Shown piece after piece: positions 10,388 through 22,704 of a stretch of 64,000 nt of DNA (its first letter is position 1; each line of letters opens with the position of its first letter). Source of the DNA: Onthophagus taurus (lineage: Eukaryota; Arthropoda; Insecta; Coleoptera; Scarabaeidae); assembly GCF_036711975.1 (NCBI RefSeq), contig NC_091976.1, positions 34,658,001 to 34,722,000 on the forward strand, in the 5' to 3' direction. Position numbers and translations under genes: made by a program. The notes under the pieces were generated by a model, which searched no databases, was not told where the DNA came from, and saw only the letters and a program-made list of their open reading frames with translations.

Positions 10388-13256
10388 ATAATAATAATAA
10401 TAGTTTATTGGCATAACAATACAATATAGGTAATACATTAAAATAACTAAGTATAGAGTTTGCCAAAGGGTATTTCCATCAGTAAGCCAAATTATGGCGT
10501 CCTGGTCTTCCTGGAAATCCCATACACAAAAAAAAAGAAATATATAAAAAAAACAAAATAAAGTAATAACAAATCAAAATTAAATTCAAGCTGAAAACAA
10601 TTATAGTGGCCGATAAGTAAAAAACGAAAAAAATATAAAAAATGAAGAGCCTAAACAAATAAAAATTAATAAATGTCCCTAACGAACTAAAAAGAAAAAA
10701 AAAATATATATATACACTAATTCGAGTTGAAGGTAGAACGACGCGTTAGTCATTAAGCAATTTAAGACGCAAAGACTCTTTAAAAGTGCGAAACGATGGT
10801 TGAGCAAAAAGCAGACTGTACTTATTCAAAATACATGCCGCGTTATAACTAAAAGACCTCTTGAACAATTGGGTACGGTGACGAGGAATGTCAATGAGGT
10901 CCTTACGCCGTACATTAATATTATGAATGTCCGTTCTGTAAGTAATTTTGTTGGTGAGGTAAGGTGGTAGCTTACTTGACACAACTTTATAAAGAAAACA
11001 ACCAAAGTGTAACCGACGACGACTCGACATACTCAGCCACCTCAACTCTCCCAGCTTATACGATACTCTCTGACGTCGGCGTATACCCAATATAAAACGA
11101 ATACAGGAATTCTGAACTACTAGAATACGCCGCGCATCATTAGTCAACAGGCAGTGGCCGTAAATTGTGTCACAGTATGTAAAGTTGGATAAAATTACAG
11201 ACTCGCAAAGATTCTTTTTAATATCGGCGTTCAAGACTTGCCTATGAGCAAACAGCATTTTCAATTTTGCGTAAGCACGCCTGATCAGTTCACTTGTGTT
11301 ACGTGTAAACCTTAAGCTGTCGTCAATGTAAAGACCAAGATCCTTGACACAGACCTTGCTCTCCAATTCAATTCCATCTATAAAGATATGGGCCATATTG
11401 CTGACAAGCGCTTTGGATTCCCTACCCCCGAATACCATATAGACCGATTTATTCCCATTTAACAAAAGACCATGTTTCTTAGTAATATTTAAAAATTTAT
11501 CTAGATCATTGTTTACATCTGCAACAGACTCTAGCACATTATTTGAGCTAAAGCTGTGGTAAAGTTGTGTGTCATCCGCATAGATATGAAATTTTGAGCA
11601 AAAGCGGTCAAAGATCAACATTTGAGACGTATAGATAGTGAACAAAAGGGGACCCAATGTAGAGCCCTGCGGCACACCAGACCTCAATACGGCAGGATCC
11701 GACACATCATTATCAATAACCACATACTGACTTCTGCCCCACAGATAATTATTAAAAAAATTTAAGGCTGTATTATTGAACCCAATATAATGAAGAATTG
11801 CTAAGAGAAGTTGATGATTAATAGTGTCAAACGCTTTAGAGAAGTCAAGTAAAACCAAAACAGTAGCCGCGCCATTGTCCGTTGCAGACATAACATCATC
11901 AATAATTGTCGAAAGTGCGGTTGCACAACTATACCCAGGCCTAAATCCTGATTGGATGGAGGGCAGAATATGAAACCGTTCCAAGTGCTCACGTATTTGT
12001 TCCGCCACGACCCTTTCCAAAATTCCCGACAAAGTACTTAAGATACTAATTGGCCTCACATCCGAGAAGGAAGAAGCAGTCGATGACTTAGGTATAGGAA
12101 CAACTTTGGCAGATTTCCATTTCTCAGGAAAGACACCAAACTCTAAACAAAAGTTAATTACATGCAGGAGGTAGGGAGTTATGTGTGGACAACAGAAAGC
12201 CAACATTCTAAGGCTTATACCATCAATCCCCACCACTTGACTCGACATCTTCGTCAAGATAATATTGATCTTAGATTCATTTACTTTTTGGAAAAGAAAT
12301 TTTTCACACCAGGTCTGACATTATTAGCATAAAAGTTGTGCACGTCCGGGTCGACCTCCGCAGATCGTCCCGAAATCGAAGAAAAGTACCCATTCAAAGC
12401 TTCAACATCTCTCAGACTCGTCGGTAGGCAGGGTTTTTTTTATTGTAAATATTCAACTTGCGCAGCTCCCTCCACAAATTTTGAATGCTCCCAGTTCTCA
12501 TTTGCTCAGTTAAGTAAGCTCTTTTTTCACACTTAATTGCATTAGTCGTATAATTCCGCAATTGCTTATAATAGTCCCAGTGAGCTACATGATTAGTGCG
12601 TTTAAATTTATTTAAAGCTTTGTCACGCAACGACATCATCAATTTTACATTATTGGTAATCCACGGACTACTGTCTAGAAATAATTGTACAAATTGGCGC
12701 ATGTATATCGAAAAGATTGGAGATATTACAGCTTAGGAAATCGACCATATCATCCACACTATCCATGTGAAATATTAAATGCCAATCAATGTTGGCTAAA
12801 TCCCGAGAAAATAATTCATAGTCGAAGAATCTATACGAACGAAACGACACTGGCTTCCCAAGTTGCACCTCAGCCTTCAATTTTAATTCACAAAACGTCA
12901 GGCAGTGATCCGAAAGTTCGTGAACATCAATCACCTGTGAATCCATGATCGAAACGCACTCAGAAACAGCAATGATATCGAGGAGCGTGGAATTATGACC
13001 TATTCTTGTCGGTTTATCAACTATTTGAATCATATCATAACTATGTAAAATTGCATTGAACGCGAGAACATTACTGTCATTTATTAGTAAGTTCAAATTA
13101 CAATCACCCACCAATATTAAACCATCACCCAATAAAAACATATCCGCTAGAGTTTCATTCAAAGTCGATAGGAACATCCGGGTGTCAGTGTTTGGAGGTC
13201 GATAGCATATACCTACCATAAAAGTACCAGAATCAATTCGAATCTGCAAAAATTAT
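10388..13256 (-). mobile_element. LINE-B nested in the foldback element
   Basis: A minus-strand LINE ending 3' in a TAT-rich trinucleotide tail (10381-10402 as ATA/TAA repeats on the plus strand). The foldback sequence GAGAAAACTCTAGAACTATA on its left resumes as ATTCATCTTATGGG on its right at about 13261. The uninterrupted version of that site is readable, inverted, at about 14205-14235, so the insertion point is clear. The target duplication is short or blurred by the TATA sequence. The 5' end is truncated inside the endonuclease. It is younger than the foldback arm it interrupts. Confidence 0.82.
10746..13249 (-). pseudogene. Endonuclease-reverse transcriptase remnant of LINE-B
   Basis: Three frames make up one broken polyprotein. 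The endonuclease part (12668-13249) shows VGICYRPPNTDT, LVGDCNLN and the ELSDHCLTF motif. A linker (12412-12702) follows in another frame. The reverse transcriptase (10746-12257) shows AKVVPIPKS, VRPISILSTLS, LLDFSKAFDTINHQLL, GVPQGSTLGPLLF and the catalytic IYADDTQLY. The two frame changes lie near 12690 and between about 12260 and 12430. There is no RNase H. The motifs fit the CR1/jockey group of non-LTR elements and resemble LINE-C near 57 kb. Non-functional. Confidence 0.85.
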
Positions 13257-13496
13257 ATATATTCATCTTATGGGAAATTTTCTGCTCTTTCCAACGGTGT
13301 CCGACGCACTTCGCTTACGCGTTTTTTAAATTGATGAACTGAGTTAAAATGCAAGGTTGGTAACGTTACTAGATTCAAAACCATCAAAACACAATTCAAC
13401 AATTCGAGTCTAAAATCACTCAAATTCTTCCAGATTCTGATAAAATAGGTGTAACATGAAATAATCTTTCCTTTTTGAACAGTTTAACATGTTTCT

Positions 13497-13781
13497 AAAC
13501 GTAAAACTAAAACTAGAACTAACACTAGCACTATCACTAGAACTAGCACTAGACCTAGAACTAGAAACTTTCGGGTTCGCTTCCAACTTGTTTTCTGAAG
13601 AAGGTTGCAACATGGCACCCGAAACGTCAAAAATTTTTTCAAAAAACGCACGGCTCAACCCGAAAGTTTCTAGTTCTAGGTCTAGTGTTAGTTGTAGTGA
13701 TAGTGCTAGTGTTAGTTTTAGTTTTATTAACACCGGCCGTGAAACCCTTCGTACTTATATGTTTTTAAACGGTTTTAAATA
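13497..13781. repeat. Hexamer palindrome with ~95-bp loop, in the foldback centre
   Basis: The left arm is hexamers in perfect phase (CTAGAA CTAACA CTAGCA CTATCA CTAGAA CTAGCA CTAGAC), ending ACTTTCGGGTT. A loop at about 13574-13655 contains TTGCAACATGGCACCCGAAA. The complementary arm is TTCTAG TTCTAG GTCTAG TGTTAG TTGTAG TGATAG TGCTAG TGTTAG TTTTAG. An outer flank begins ATTAACACCGGCCGTGAAAC. The loop is inverted relative to this flank when compared with the copy at 22.7 kb. Opposing open frames of about 100 codons across it are artefacts of the palindrome. Confidence 0.85.
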
Positions 13782-14886
13782 AATTAAGAGTGAATGAAAA
13801 ATTACCTGTCAACATGAAATGAAGTTAGGATTCTCTCTCAGGTAAAACTTTGTTCCAATTTTTCCTTCATCATATAAGAAAGTTAGGTTAAGAAGTGATT
13901 GCGTTCTGCCACCTGTAAGATGTCTTTCAGGTGCGTTTCTTTTACAGACGCTGGCAGATATTGACGGCGTCTGTAAATGAAAATTCGAAATAAGACAGGC
14001 CAAGGTTAGCTCTTTTCGAATATGTAAACCATTTGTTGAATTTCCTTCTAATAAGGGCTGCAAATTTATCGCTATTTTTCTAGATAACGAAAATATTGGA
14101 CCGAAAAGTAGACGGAAATACAAGGGGAAAGTTTGTTGCTGGGCTGAAAAACGATTGTGCAAACGTGTGATTGAGATGTGTTATATACCGTTGAAAAGAG
14201 CAGAAAATTTCCCATAAGATGAATATAGTTCTAGAGTTTTCTCCACGTCATATAAGAGAGTTATTCACCCAAGCGTGGTTTAGCCGCGGCAAAAATTCGT
14301 GGCAGCGCGACGTTTCTTATTTTTTTTTGCTCTCATTATCAACATATCGGCGGAGGAAAATAGCGGTTTAAGACAGAGAAATGACCAAGCTTTCCAACCG
14401 TGTGCTTAGTTTTTCGCTAGCGTTATAAATAACAAAGATATCCGTCCGAAAAGTACATAGATGGAAATACAAAAGTAAAGTTTGTTGCCAACTGTAGGCT
14501 CCTTTTCAGGGGCGTTTTTTTGACAGACGCTGACAGATATTGACGGACGAAAACTCGGAATAAGATAGTCCAAGGTCAGCTCTTTCCGAATATGTAAACC
14601 ATTTATTAAATTTTCGTCTGGTCCACAAGGCCGTGAAGTTTGGTAATTTTAAGGTAAATTGAATGCAGCGCGACGTTTCTTATTTTTTCTTGCTCTTATT
14701 ATCAACATATCGACGGACGAAAACTCGGTTTATGATAGAGAAAAGACCAAGCTTTCCAACCGTGTGCTTAGTTTTTCGCTATCTTTCTAAATAACAAAGA
14801 TATGGGCCCTAGAAGTAGGTGGAAATATAAAGGAAAAAGTTTGTTGCTGGGCGGTTTGTTGCTATCGTCTCGCCGGTTTTAAAATA

Positions 14887-17160
14887 TTGTTTTTACATTT
14901 AGTTTTTTTTTTAAATAACCAGCATTTGTGATATCTTCAAACTTTAAGACCATATTTGAGAAGAATATACTGTAATATTCAACAATTCGCTGTAAGTCGG
15001 CTGTAAGTGACCTTGAGCAAAATCTTACATGAATAGCCGTGACGAGGCGCTACAATACATCACATTAAAATCCTAAAAGTAATAAAGTAATTATAAAAAA
15101 TTTCAATGACAATGGGTTACATTTTCAATCCCAAATTGGAATAATTTCGCGTTAAAATGTGATTGTACGTCTCGTAATTTTATTGACGACGTGGTATCGC
15201 GACATGAAGCGTCAACATTAATTATTATACCAGTAGTCCAGGTAAAAATTACACCGCACACATCGTCGAACCAAAATTATTTATGGGAAATTATTTATTT
15301 ATTTGGACGTTGCAGGCGGCGCTCGAAAATAGTGGAAAAAAACCAACCGGTGTCTGAATAATTCAATACTGTTTACCATCAGCAAATATCTCTTTTAAAT
15401 TTTATCGCAAAAAGCGGACGAGTTTGTAGTACTCAATGAATAAACAACACTACAGTCATTTTTATCTCCAAAAACTGAAACAATAACGACCTGTTGTTGT
15501 GAATCGTTGTTGAAACAAATATAACTTTTAAATTATTTACTATTTGGTTATATTTTGCTAATTAAAAAGGCAAAAAATAATGATTAAATTTTCAGATTTT
15601 CCATAATAAATCTATTTTAGTTCAATTAACCACTTATATTTAAATTAGAGCTTACGCCGTAATAAATAATACGGACGCGACCTCAGTGGGAAACGAAACT
15701 CCGAGTGTCAATACAAATTGTCGCCGTTAATGGAGAGGGACATGCGAAGAGGGAATTTATCGAAGATTAATCGTGGTACTGTCACCTGGACGGATCGAGA
15801 TCATTTAATTTCGCTATTTGTCTTTTTGGAATGGTGTGAAAAACGAACTCGCAACCAGTTTACCGGCAGCGCGTGTACCTCAACCATTTCCATTTTTTCG
15901 TACTAGTTCCTTCCTTTTCGTGAAGTATCAGCGCGCGGGCCATTAACGATCAATAAAAAGGGACGTTTCTTCGTACCGGTAATCCATCTCTTTGTCCGGC
16001 GTATTTCTATTTGGGGGCCAAACGGGAAGTTTGCCCCAGATGACCGTCGCGGGGCCTTCGTGCGTTGAATCGGACGACCACGACGACGAAACCTCGATGT
16101 ATTAATAAAAACGTTGATGTATGACGGCCGTCGACGTCGTCGTTGTCGTCGTCCGGAATTTATCGCTGAGAAAGAAAATAAAAATAAAATTTTCCAAAGA
16201 AAACGGGGATTGATGGATTTCAATAACACAACGTGCAGAGAAAATTCCGATAACGTTGGGATTTGGGTCAATTTCGGGGTGATTAGAGCAATAACCGCGA
16301 CCGGAATGGATTCATACAGGAAATGTAAAATACGCAAATTCGATCCAATTCGTTAATAATAAATAAATTAAAATATCAATATCGTATGTGATAAGAATTA
16401 ACGTTATAATAATGATTAAAATGAGCGAATTTCGTCGACAAAGCAAAATTTATAAAAAAAAACGGATAACCAAATTTTGATGCGCTAGCAGTAAATTGCG
16501 TACACAAAAAAAATCAGCGAATCCAATTTATCTCCTAGAGAATAAACGCGGAAAAATGAGGAAAACCTCGAAAACGTATTATCGGGGTCGGACGATTCTT
16601 TTTTTAATTAACCAGAAGTGGTGCGGCCGTTGGACCAGTTTTCGCTACTACTTCACCGGGCGAACAAAAAAACCTCTACCAGATGTTACACAATCCAATC
16701 ACACCGTCGAATGGGACTGATGCATCGGATGCCGCCCGAAATGCGCGCCCGGGAATTAATTCCTGAACCAAAATTGAATTCAGGCCGCACGCAGTTCGCT
16801 TGGATAAAACGATGACTCCCGTGCGTCGCGACGTTACCACCAGCGCCTGTGGAAAACATCGACAGATGTTTTGAAACGGCTAATGGAATTTGCGCCCGCG
16901 TGATATTCTTTGTTTTTTACGGCCTCGAAACTCTACAAACTACCGCACCCCGTTTTAGTAAATGTCTTTCAAAACGATTGCAGTCGTTTGAAAACAAACA
17001 CAAAAAAGTACAGTTTAGAGTTGCGAATATTTGACAAGTTCTGGTTTCAATAGTTTCACTTCCTATTTTAAACGTCATGAAAATTTCGAACTGTACCGTA
17101 ACTTACCTGAATTACTAAGTAAATAAAAACCTGTTTGGTAGTGAGTCTGAAGATGTACGA
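14887..17160. other. Intergenic region, no recognisable gene
   Basis: AT-rich DNA after the foldback element, becoming more CpG-containing from about 15900. There is a short CG-rich microsatellite of GTC/GTCGTC units at about 16125-16155. Open frames are short, strand-symmetric and unlike any family I know. I see no splice-supported exon, RNA gene or transposon terminus. Confidence 0.45.
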
Positions 17161-17280
17161 CTAAACACGAAACTTTCTAGTTCTAGTTGTAGTGTTAGTT
17201 CTAGTTTTAAATGTTATTCAGCGCTAGATTGTTGTATATTAGTAGATTCTATATTTTTATTTCAACAAAAATTTGATATG
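17161..17280. repeat. Hexamer repeat, left of LINE-D
   Basis: A hexamer arm at 17175-17210 (TTCTAG TTCTAG TTGTAG TGTTAG TTCTAG TTTTAA) is followed by the outer motif TTATTCAGCGCTAGATTGTTG that also borders copies near 3230, 44600 and 46340. The complementary hexamer arm appears at 18380-18430, on the far side of the LINE-D remnant. Confidence 0.75.
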
Positions 17281-17324
17281 AACAATTTTCTATACAATAC
17301 ATGACAAACCAAACTTAACTTAAC

Positions 17325-18375
17325 TTAGCACACCCCTTCCTCCGTTTCCTCGTCCCAACCACCTCCCTCGTCCATCCCCTGCATTCTGCCCCTCTTCCAG
17401 AATCTGCCACTGGTTCCTTTGTTCTTCTCTCAGCTCACTACAACCCCTCAACATATGTTCCAGCGTCTCCCAATCCTCTCTGGCAGCCGACACAACCTCT
17501 CCACATAATTCGCCCAGTACCTGTTCGCTCTCGCCTCATCGCCCTTCCTCACCCCCCTCCTTCACCAAGTATTTTGAAAGCCCTTCCGTCATTATGTCCC
17601 GATATCTTTCATTGTATTTCAGACCCCTCCCTGTCCAAAACGCTTCGCTCATCACTTTCCCTATTCTAACTCTAGCAGTCGTTTCCTTGTATATCCCCTT
17701 CACCCTCTTCCTCAGCTCCTCCGTAACCCCCCTCCTCACCATGTCTTCCCACAACTTCTCCTTATCCACCCTATCGAATGCCGCCTTCAAATCTATGAAT
17801 AGGACATACAACTTCCCTCCCTTCTTATCCAACTCTCTATCCACCAGATATTTTAAGATGTAAAGGTTATCGATCGCCCCTCTACCCTTCCTAAAACCTG
17901 CCTGCCTCTTCCCAGCAGTGTCTTCGCATAAATTTGGTATGAGGAGTTGAGTAGGCTGATTCCCCTATAACTCTCTGCTGCTCTCTTACTTCCCTTCTTG
18001 TGCACTGGACATATTATACCCATCCTCCAACCGTTCGGAAACCCTTCCCCCCTCTACACATTGTTCAACGTCTTTAACAGCTCCCCTCTCACCTGTTCTG
18101 TCGCTTCTCACCATGCATCGTTCTGTACACCATCCTCAACTCCCTCAAAACGGTTGTCAACTCTTCCTCCGTAATATAAATAATCCGTAATTAAATTTCA
18201 TTAAACAGTCTATCTTCTACCTCAACCTCAACTCCCTTTTCTTTGTCCCACATACTTCTTTGTACCTTCTTCTTGCCTCCTTATAACTGTCCACCAGAAC
18301 CTCTCCTCTCCGCCACTGCCTCAATCTTCTCCTTGCCTCCCTTTCGCCTGCCTGCATTCTTCATCCCATTCGTTC
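17325..18375 (-). pseudogene. LINE-D: reverse-transcriptase fragment
   Basis: The minus strand reads as a degraded non-LTR polyprotein over about 1 kb. The order is GWRMGIICPVHKKGSK and SYRGISLLNSSYQIYAK (about 17930-18060), then LYVLFIDLKAAFDRVDKEKL (17536-17844), and a C-terminal knuckle-like stretch, CGEVVSAARED followed by TLEHMLRGCSEL (about 17440-17505). The catalytic YADD block is absent, and several frame changes occur. It is a fragment with strong G-over-C bias on its coding strand, unlike its AT-rich surroundings. It lies between two arms of the hexamer repeat. Confidence 0.75.
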
Positions 18376-18435
18376 CTACCAAAAATGGAACTAACACTAG
18401 ATCCAGATTCTAGAACTAGAAACATTAAGTAATCG
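18376..18435. repeat. Hexamer repeat, right of LINE-D
   Basis: GGAACTAACACTAGATCCAG followed by ATTCTAGAACTAGAAACATT: the complementary arm to the repeat at 17.2 kb. With the left piece it brackets the LINE-D fragment, as the 3.3-kb and 5.8-kb pieces bracket LINE-A. No target duplication is clear here. Confidence 0.65.
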
Positions 18436-20715
18436 TGTTAAACGTTAGCGTTACGTTACCAGTGATTTTCTATTGAATTACTTAATTACTAATTTCCATA
18501 TCTTTATTAATTCTTGAAATGTTCTAAATAGTGGTAATCTAGAATTTGCAGTCCTGAACAGGATATTACTCAGATATTCAATACCCCGCGGCGGAGTTAA
18601 TTGCCTTGTCAGTTATCTGACGCTGACCTAAACGGAAACCGGTTTCTTCTGGTAGCTAATCGATCAAATTTAGCGGCTGACCTAACGTGCCGACTAGTAG
18701 ATTTCGTGGGCCAATTAATCCCAATCGGTTTTCAACCGAATTCTGAATTATATTTCATCGAGAGAACGAGCAAGAATCCCAAGGTTTAATTAATTCCGGC
18801 GCGCATTAAGACAAATTCCCCGTCGACTTTTTATTTCACAAATATAGGAGGGAACGTCGCTGTGCAAACAATGCGAGATAGGATCTGACGCTTCCGTGGG
18901 TAGATAAATCTGAACTTTGCGTGCAAAGAGGCGGCGTCCCAAAGCGAGTCCCTTTGATATTTCTTCATCTTCCAGTGTAAACCCAGGTTTTTTCCTTCTT
19001 TTCCGTAAAGCGCACGCGACCCCTCCGTTTGTAACGATCAACGCAAATTGTAAGCGACAGTTACCTTATTGTTTCGAAAGAAAACGATCGATTTAGTTTG
19101 GTTTGATAATCGCGGATTAATTAGCACCGAATCCGATGATTTAAGTAATTAATTGAGGCTCGAGTGTCGTAATTTAACGTGACAAATGCCAATTAACGCG
19201 GACAGTTGACGTCACACCAAAAATATTAACAATCACGAGACCGTTTTATTACCGAGTACCAATCTATTAGGATTAAATAACCAGAATACCATTGAAGTTT
19301 ACACTCAGCTTTCAAGTAATTTACGCAAGATAATTTTTATGTATTAATTAAAACCCAAACCGAACACAAATCGAATAAGACGACAATAATTAAAGCTCTT
19401 AGGGGCCATTATATTTCGACGAAGTGCACGCCGCTATTCGATTAATTCTGATTCGATTAAACGTTCCTCTTTGTGTTGGGCTAATTCGATATTCACATTC
19501 CGGAGCGCGTCGCCCATTTGACAAGACTGCCAAGTGAAGAGACTCTTCTCTACCTACTATGCTCTCTCAATTAGTATCGATGCAAGGCGAGTGTATATTT
19601 CAGCGTTGCCGTAATTAATTGGATTTTCAACATCCGGCGATCGGCTCCCGTCGATGGAGAGAGGACCAAGATCACAAGGCTGTCATCGTCGTCAAGGGTA
19701 ACCCTAAGTGCATTCAGGATGCACTTTACCAATCTCGTATACGATGTGTGCCCTTTTTGAAACCCCACATCATCTAACCAGATAATGGAAGCATTTATCT
19801 TTAATGAAACGTTACGAACCTAACCTATCTTTACAACTGACAATGATACAGTTTCGTAATAATTATAAATCGAATAACTTGTGTTGCATGAAAAGTTCTT
19901 CTTCGTGAGAGAACTTCGTGGTGGGCGGGGTGACAATAATAACAATGCAAATAGAGCACTAGAAAAAAACGGTCACGGATCGAACCCGCATTATCCCTCC
20001 TGCGGTCATAAATCAGCCTTAAGCCCGATTCCGACCCTCCTATATTTATGCGTACGGCGACATGCGACTCATATTCGTCATCCCGTATGAATCATGGCTT
20101 TGAGAGTCGCCGCCGGACGACGTCGACGTTCCTAACTTTCGAATGGATTTCGGCAGAAATCAATTATCGAATTACGCGAAGACGCGAACTGAAAAACGGT
20201 TGTTTATGGCGCGGCGTCGGAATCGCGTGTTTCATTTGAATTACGAAAACATTTCAGTTTTGTCTCTTGTATCTTTTATATTCACTTCATTTGTTAAGGT
20301 AAACATTTGATCCCAGTGGTACTCGGAAGCGAAGCGTACTCGATTCGCTACTTCTTGATTTCGTGACAACATGCACACTTCATCAAATAAAAGCCTTATA
20401 TAATAGTGTTATTAGAGGGAACATTTTGTCCGACTATGTAAGTATCTTTTTTGTAATTCGCGACGGTGATGAAAGCTATAACAGTACTCAAACGGGTGCT
20501 GTAATGAGACTCCTTACAGCATCGGATGCTGTAATGAGATTTTAGTAACATTTTATGGAACCAGTTCAAGTTGGTGACATTGGGTCATTAATTTTGCTAA
20601 TTGTCAATGTGACAATGTTTGTCTAAGATGTTTAAACACGTTCTTAGCATCGAATACAAGGTCCACAATGATGAGGACATTGAACTCTGAGCAATTTCTC
20701 TTATTTTGGAAGGTG
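18436..20715. other. Intergenic region, no recognisable gene
   Basis: Mixed AT-rich DNA with CpG-containing patches and no supported gene. A small inverted motif, GCTGTAA/TTACAGC, with a repeated GCTGTAATGAGA, lies at about 20495-20542. A B-box-like stretch near 19978 was examined as a tRNA and rejected. Confidence 0.4.
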
Positions 20716-20717
20716 TA

Positions 20718-22410
20718 CAGGGTGGTTCAAATTCGATGTCCGAATAGGCTATCTCGGAAACTATAAGAGCTAGAAAAAAAGTAGCTTACATGTCATGATC
20801 TCGTTTTTCGAGAAACTGTTAATGCCAAAAACCTCAAAGCGCTAACGTCTTTTGTTTTTCCCCTAGAGACCAAAATTGAAAATATCGTAAAACCAGCAAG
20901 TGCAATTATCTTGGTTATTATTATAGGTGGAGTATTATAACTAAGACATTATATGGACACTTTTTTACAGAGAATTTGATGACGTAGTCAAAAAAAATTT
21001 TTCGAATTTAGATTTTGAGATATTGTCACAATTTTCGTTTTTTTAAATGGATACAACCACTCATTATTCGCTTGTTAAATTCGTTATTTTTTTCTGATTA
21101 CAAAAATATGGGGTTAGATAGATCTATTTCTTATTGTTTTGGAATAAAGTTAAAAATAAACTTTTTTTTTAGTGTCGTCAAAGAAATTAAATTTACAGTT
21201 TCCTGTAAATTATAACTAAAAATTAAAAACACATATTAACGATATTTGAAACAAATATATTTGGTGAACTATTTAATTTATATTTGTTTTACACAAAAGT
21301 TGGAATAGATTGCATTATTTCACATTTTTTATTAATATTTAATATTATTATTAAATAAAAAATTTAAAAAAATTAAAATTAAATGATATTTGTATTCAAA
21401 AATTTTCTTTTAAGATCGATTACGAAAAGTTTAACATGTTAGAATAACATATTAACATATTAAAAAATAAAGTAAATTTTATATAAATTTTTAGTAGAAT
21501 AATTTTTAGTTATAGTTACAGGAAACTGTAAATTTAATTTCTTTAACGACACTAAAAAAAAATTTATTTTTAGCTTTTTAATTTAATAATTAAATAAGAA
21601 GATAACTTCTGGTATTTAAAAACAAATATTTTTTTTATATGTAACGTTCTAACATGTTAAACTTTTCAAAATTTTCGTAATTCATCTTAAAAACAGGATT
21701 TTTAAAGTGACACATCAGAAAATTTTTTAATATAAACAAATGGCGCCATCTATCAATAATTTATTAAGTCATTTAAGAATAATATTAAATATTAATAAAA
21801 AATGTGAAATAATGCAATCTATTCCAACGTTTGAATAATTACATATATAAATTAAATAGTTCAACAAATATATTTGTTTCAAATATCGTTAATATGTGTT
21901 TTTAATTTTTAGTTATAATTTACAGGAAACTGTAAATTTAATTTTTTGGAAGACCCTAAAAGAAAAGTTAATTTTTAGCTTTATTCTAAAACAATAAGAA
22001 ATAGACCCGTCAAACCCTATATTTTTATAATCAGAAAAAAATAACGAATTTAATAAGCGAATAATCAGTGGTTATTTCCATTTAAAAAAACGAACATTGT
22101 GATAATATCTCAAAATCTAAAACCGAAAAAATTTTTTTGACTACGTCATCAAATTCTCTGTAAAAAAGTGTCCATATAATGTCTTAGTTATAATACTCCA
22201 GCTATAATAATAACCAAGATAATTGAACTTGCTGGTTTTACGATATTTTCAATTTTGGCCTCTAGGGGAAAAACAAAAGACGATAGCGTTTTGAGGTTTT
22301 CGACATTGGAACTTATTTAAAAAAAGAGATCAAGACATGTCAGCTACTTTTTTTCTAGTTCTTATAGTTTCCGAGATAGCCTATTCGGACATCGAATTTG
22401 AACCACCCTG
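20718..22410. mobile_element. Palindromic CAGGGTGG element, copy 1 (1693 bp)
   Basis: Ends CAGGGTGGTTCAAATTCGAT and its complement lie between TA dinucleotides (20716-20717 and 22411-22412). Almost the whole element is an imperfect palindrome centred near 21565. A small hairpin, ATTTACAGTTTCCTGTAAAT, occurs three times: two outer copies at about 21190 and 21925, and a third near 21516. It has no transposase and only short AT-rich frames. TA flanks and CAGGG ends suggest mobilisation by a Tc1/mariner-superfamily transposase; the element at 53589-56076 has matching ends. Confidence 0.88.
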
Positions 22411-22704
22411 TACATGAAACATTTTTGTCAGGTGAATACATTTTGTGTTTTGACAATTTCTACTTGTCAATTTAAATTTCTATTTTCAAGTGTTACCAAC
22501 TGCTACATACCTATTTTCCTACATTGTCAAAATTTATATTTTTGAGAAAAAAAAAAGGATAAAAACGCGAATTACAAAAAACAGCATAAAAAACACGTTT
22601 CATAAGACTTAAAGCACTCATTCATTAAACTTGAATTCGTGCATTTCAAACGTGTCTTACGAAACTTGTTTTTTAATATACTATTACCGTTTACAAATTA
22701 CCTG

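Larger units (their letters stand above)
9029..14877. mobile_element. Large foldback-type element with long inverted arms
   Basis: Ends ACCGGCGAGACGATAGCAAC (9029) and its complement (ending 14877) are flanked by a 9-bp direct repeat, TTTAAAATA, at 9020-9028 and 14878-14886. The inverted arms are long: the left reaches at least 10375, and the right runs inward from 14877 to about 13800 with divergence and indels. The left arm contains a 365-bp tandem array; the right has fewer, degraded units. Nested inside are LINE-B and a hexamer palindrome. No transposase was found, so it is non-autonomous. Long tandem-repeat arms and a 9-bp duplication recall the Drosophila Foldback class; assignment to a superfamily is inference. 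Confidence 0.82.

Noticed and set aside
13416..13782. Opposing ~100-codon frames rich in Leu/Ser/Arg
   Set aside because: Both are produced by the N3-TAG hexamer palindrome, and the two strands encode near-mirror low-complexity peptides.
19950..20060. tRNA-like B box (GCGGGTTCGATCCGTG on the minus strand)
   Set aside because: The T-arm pairs only with wobble and misplaced loop bases. No matching acceptor stem, D-arm or A box could be laid out upstream.
21015..21215. 66-codon frame, identical at 40501-40701
   Set aside because: It is inside the arm of the palindromic transposon. Identity reflects recent sister copies, not coding constraint.
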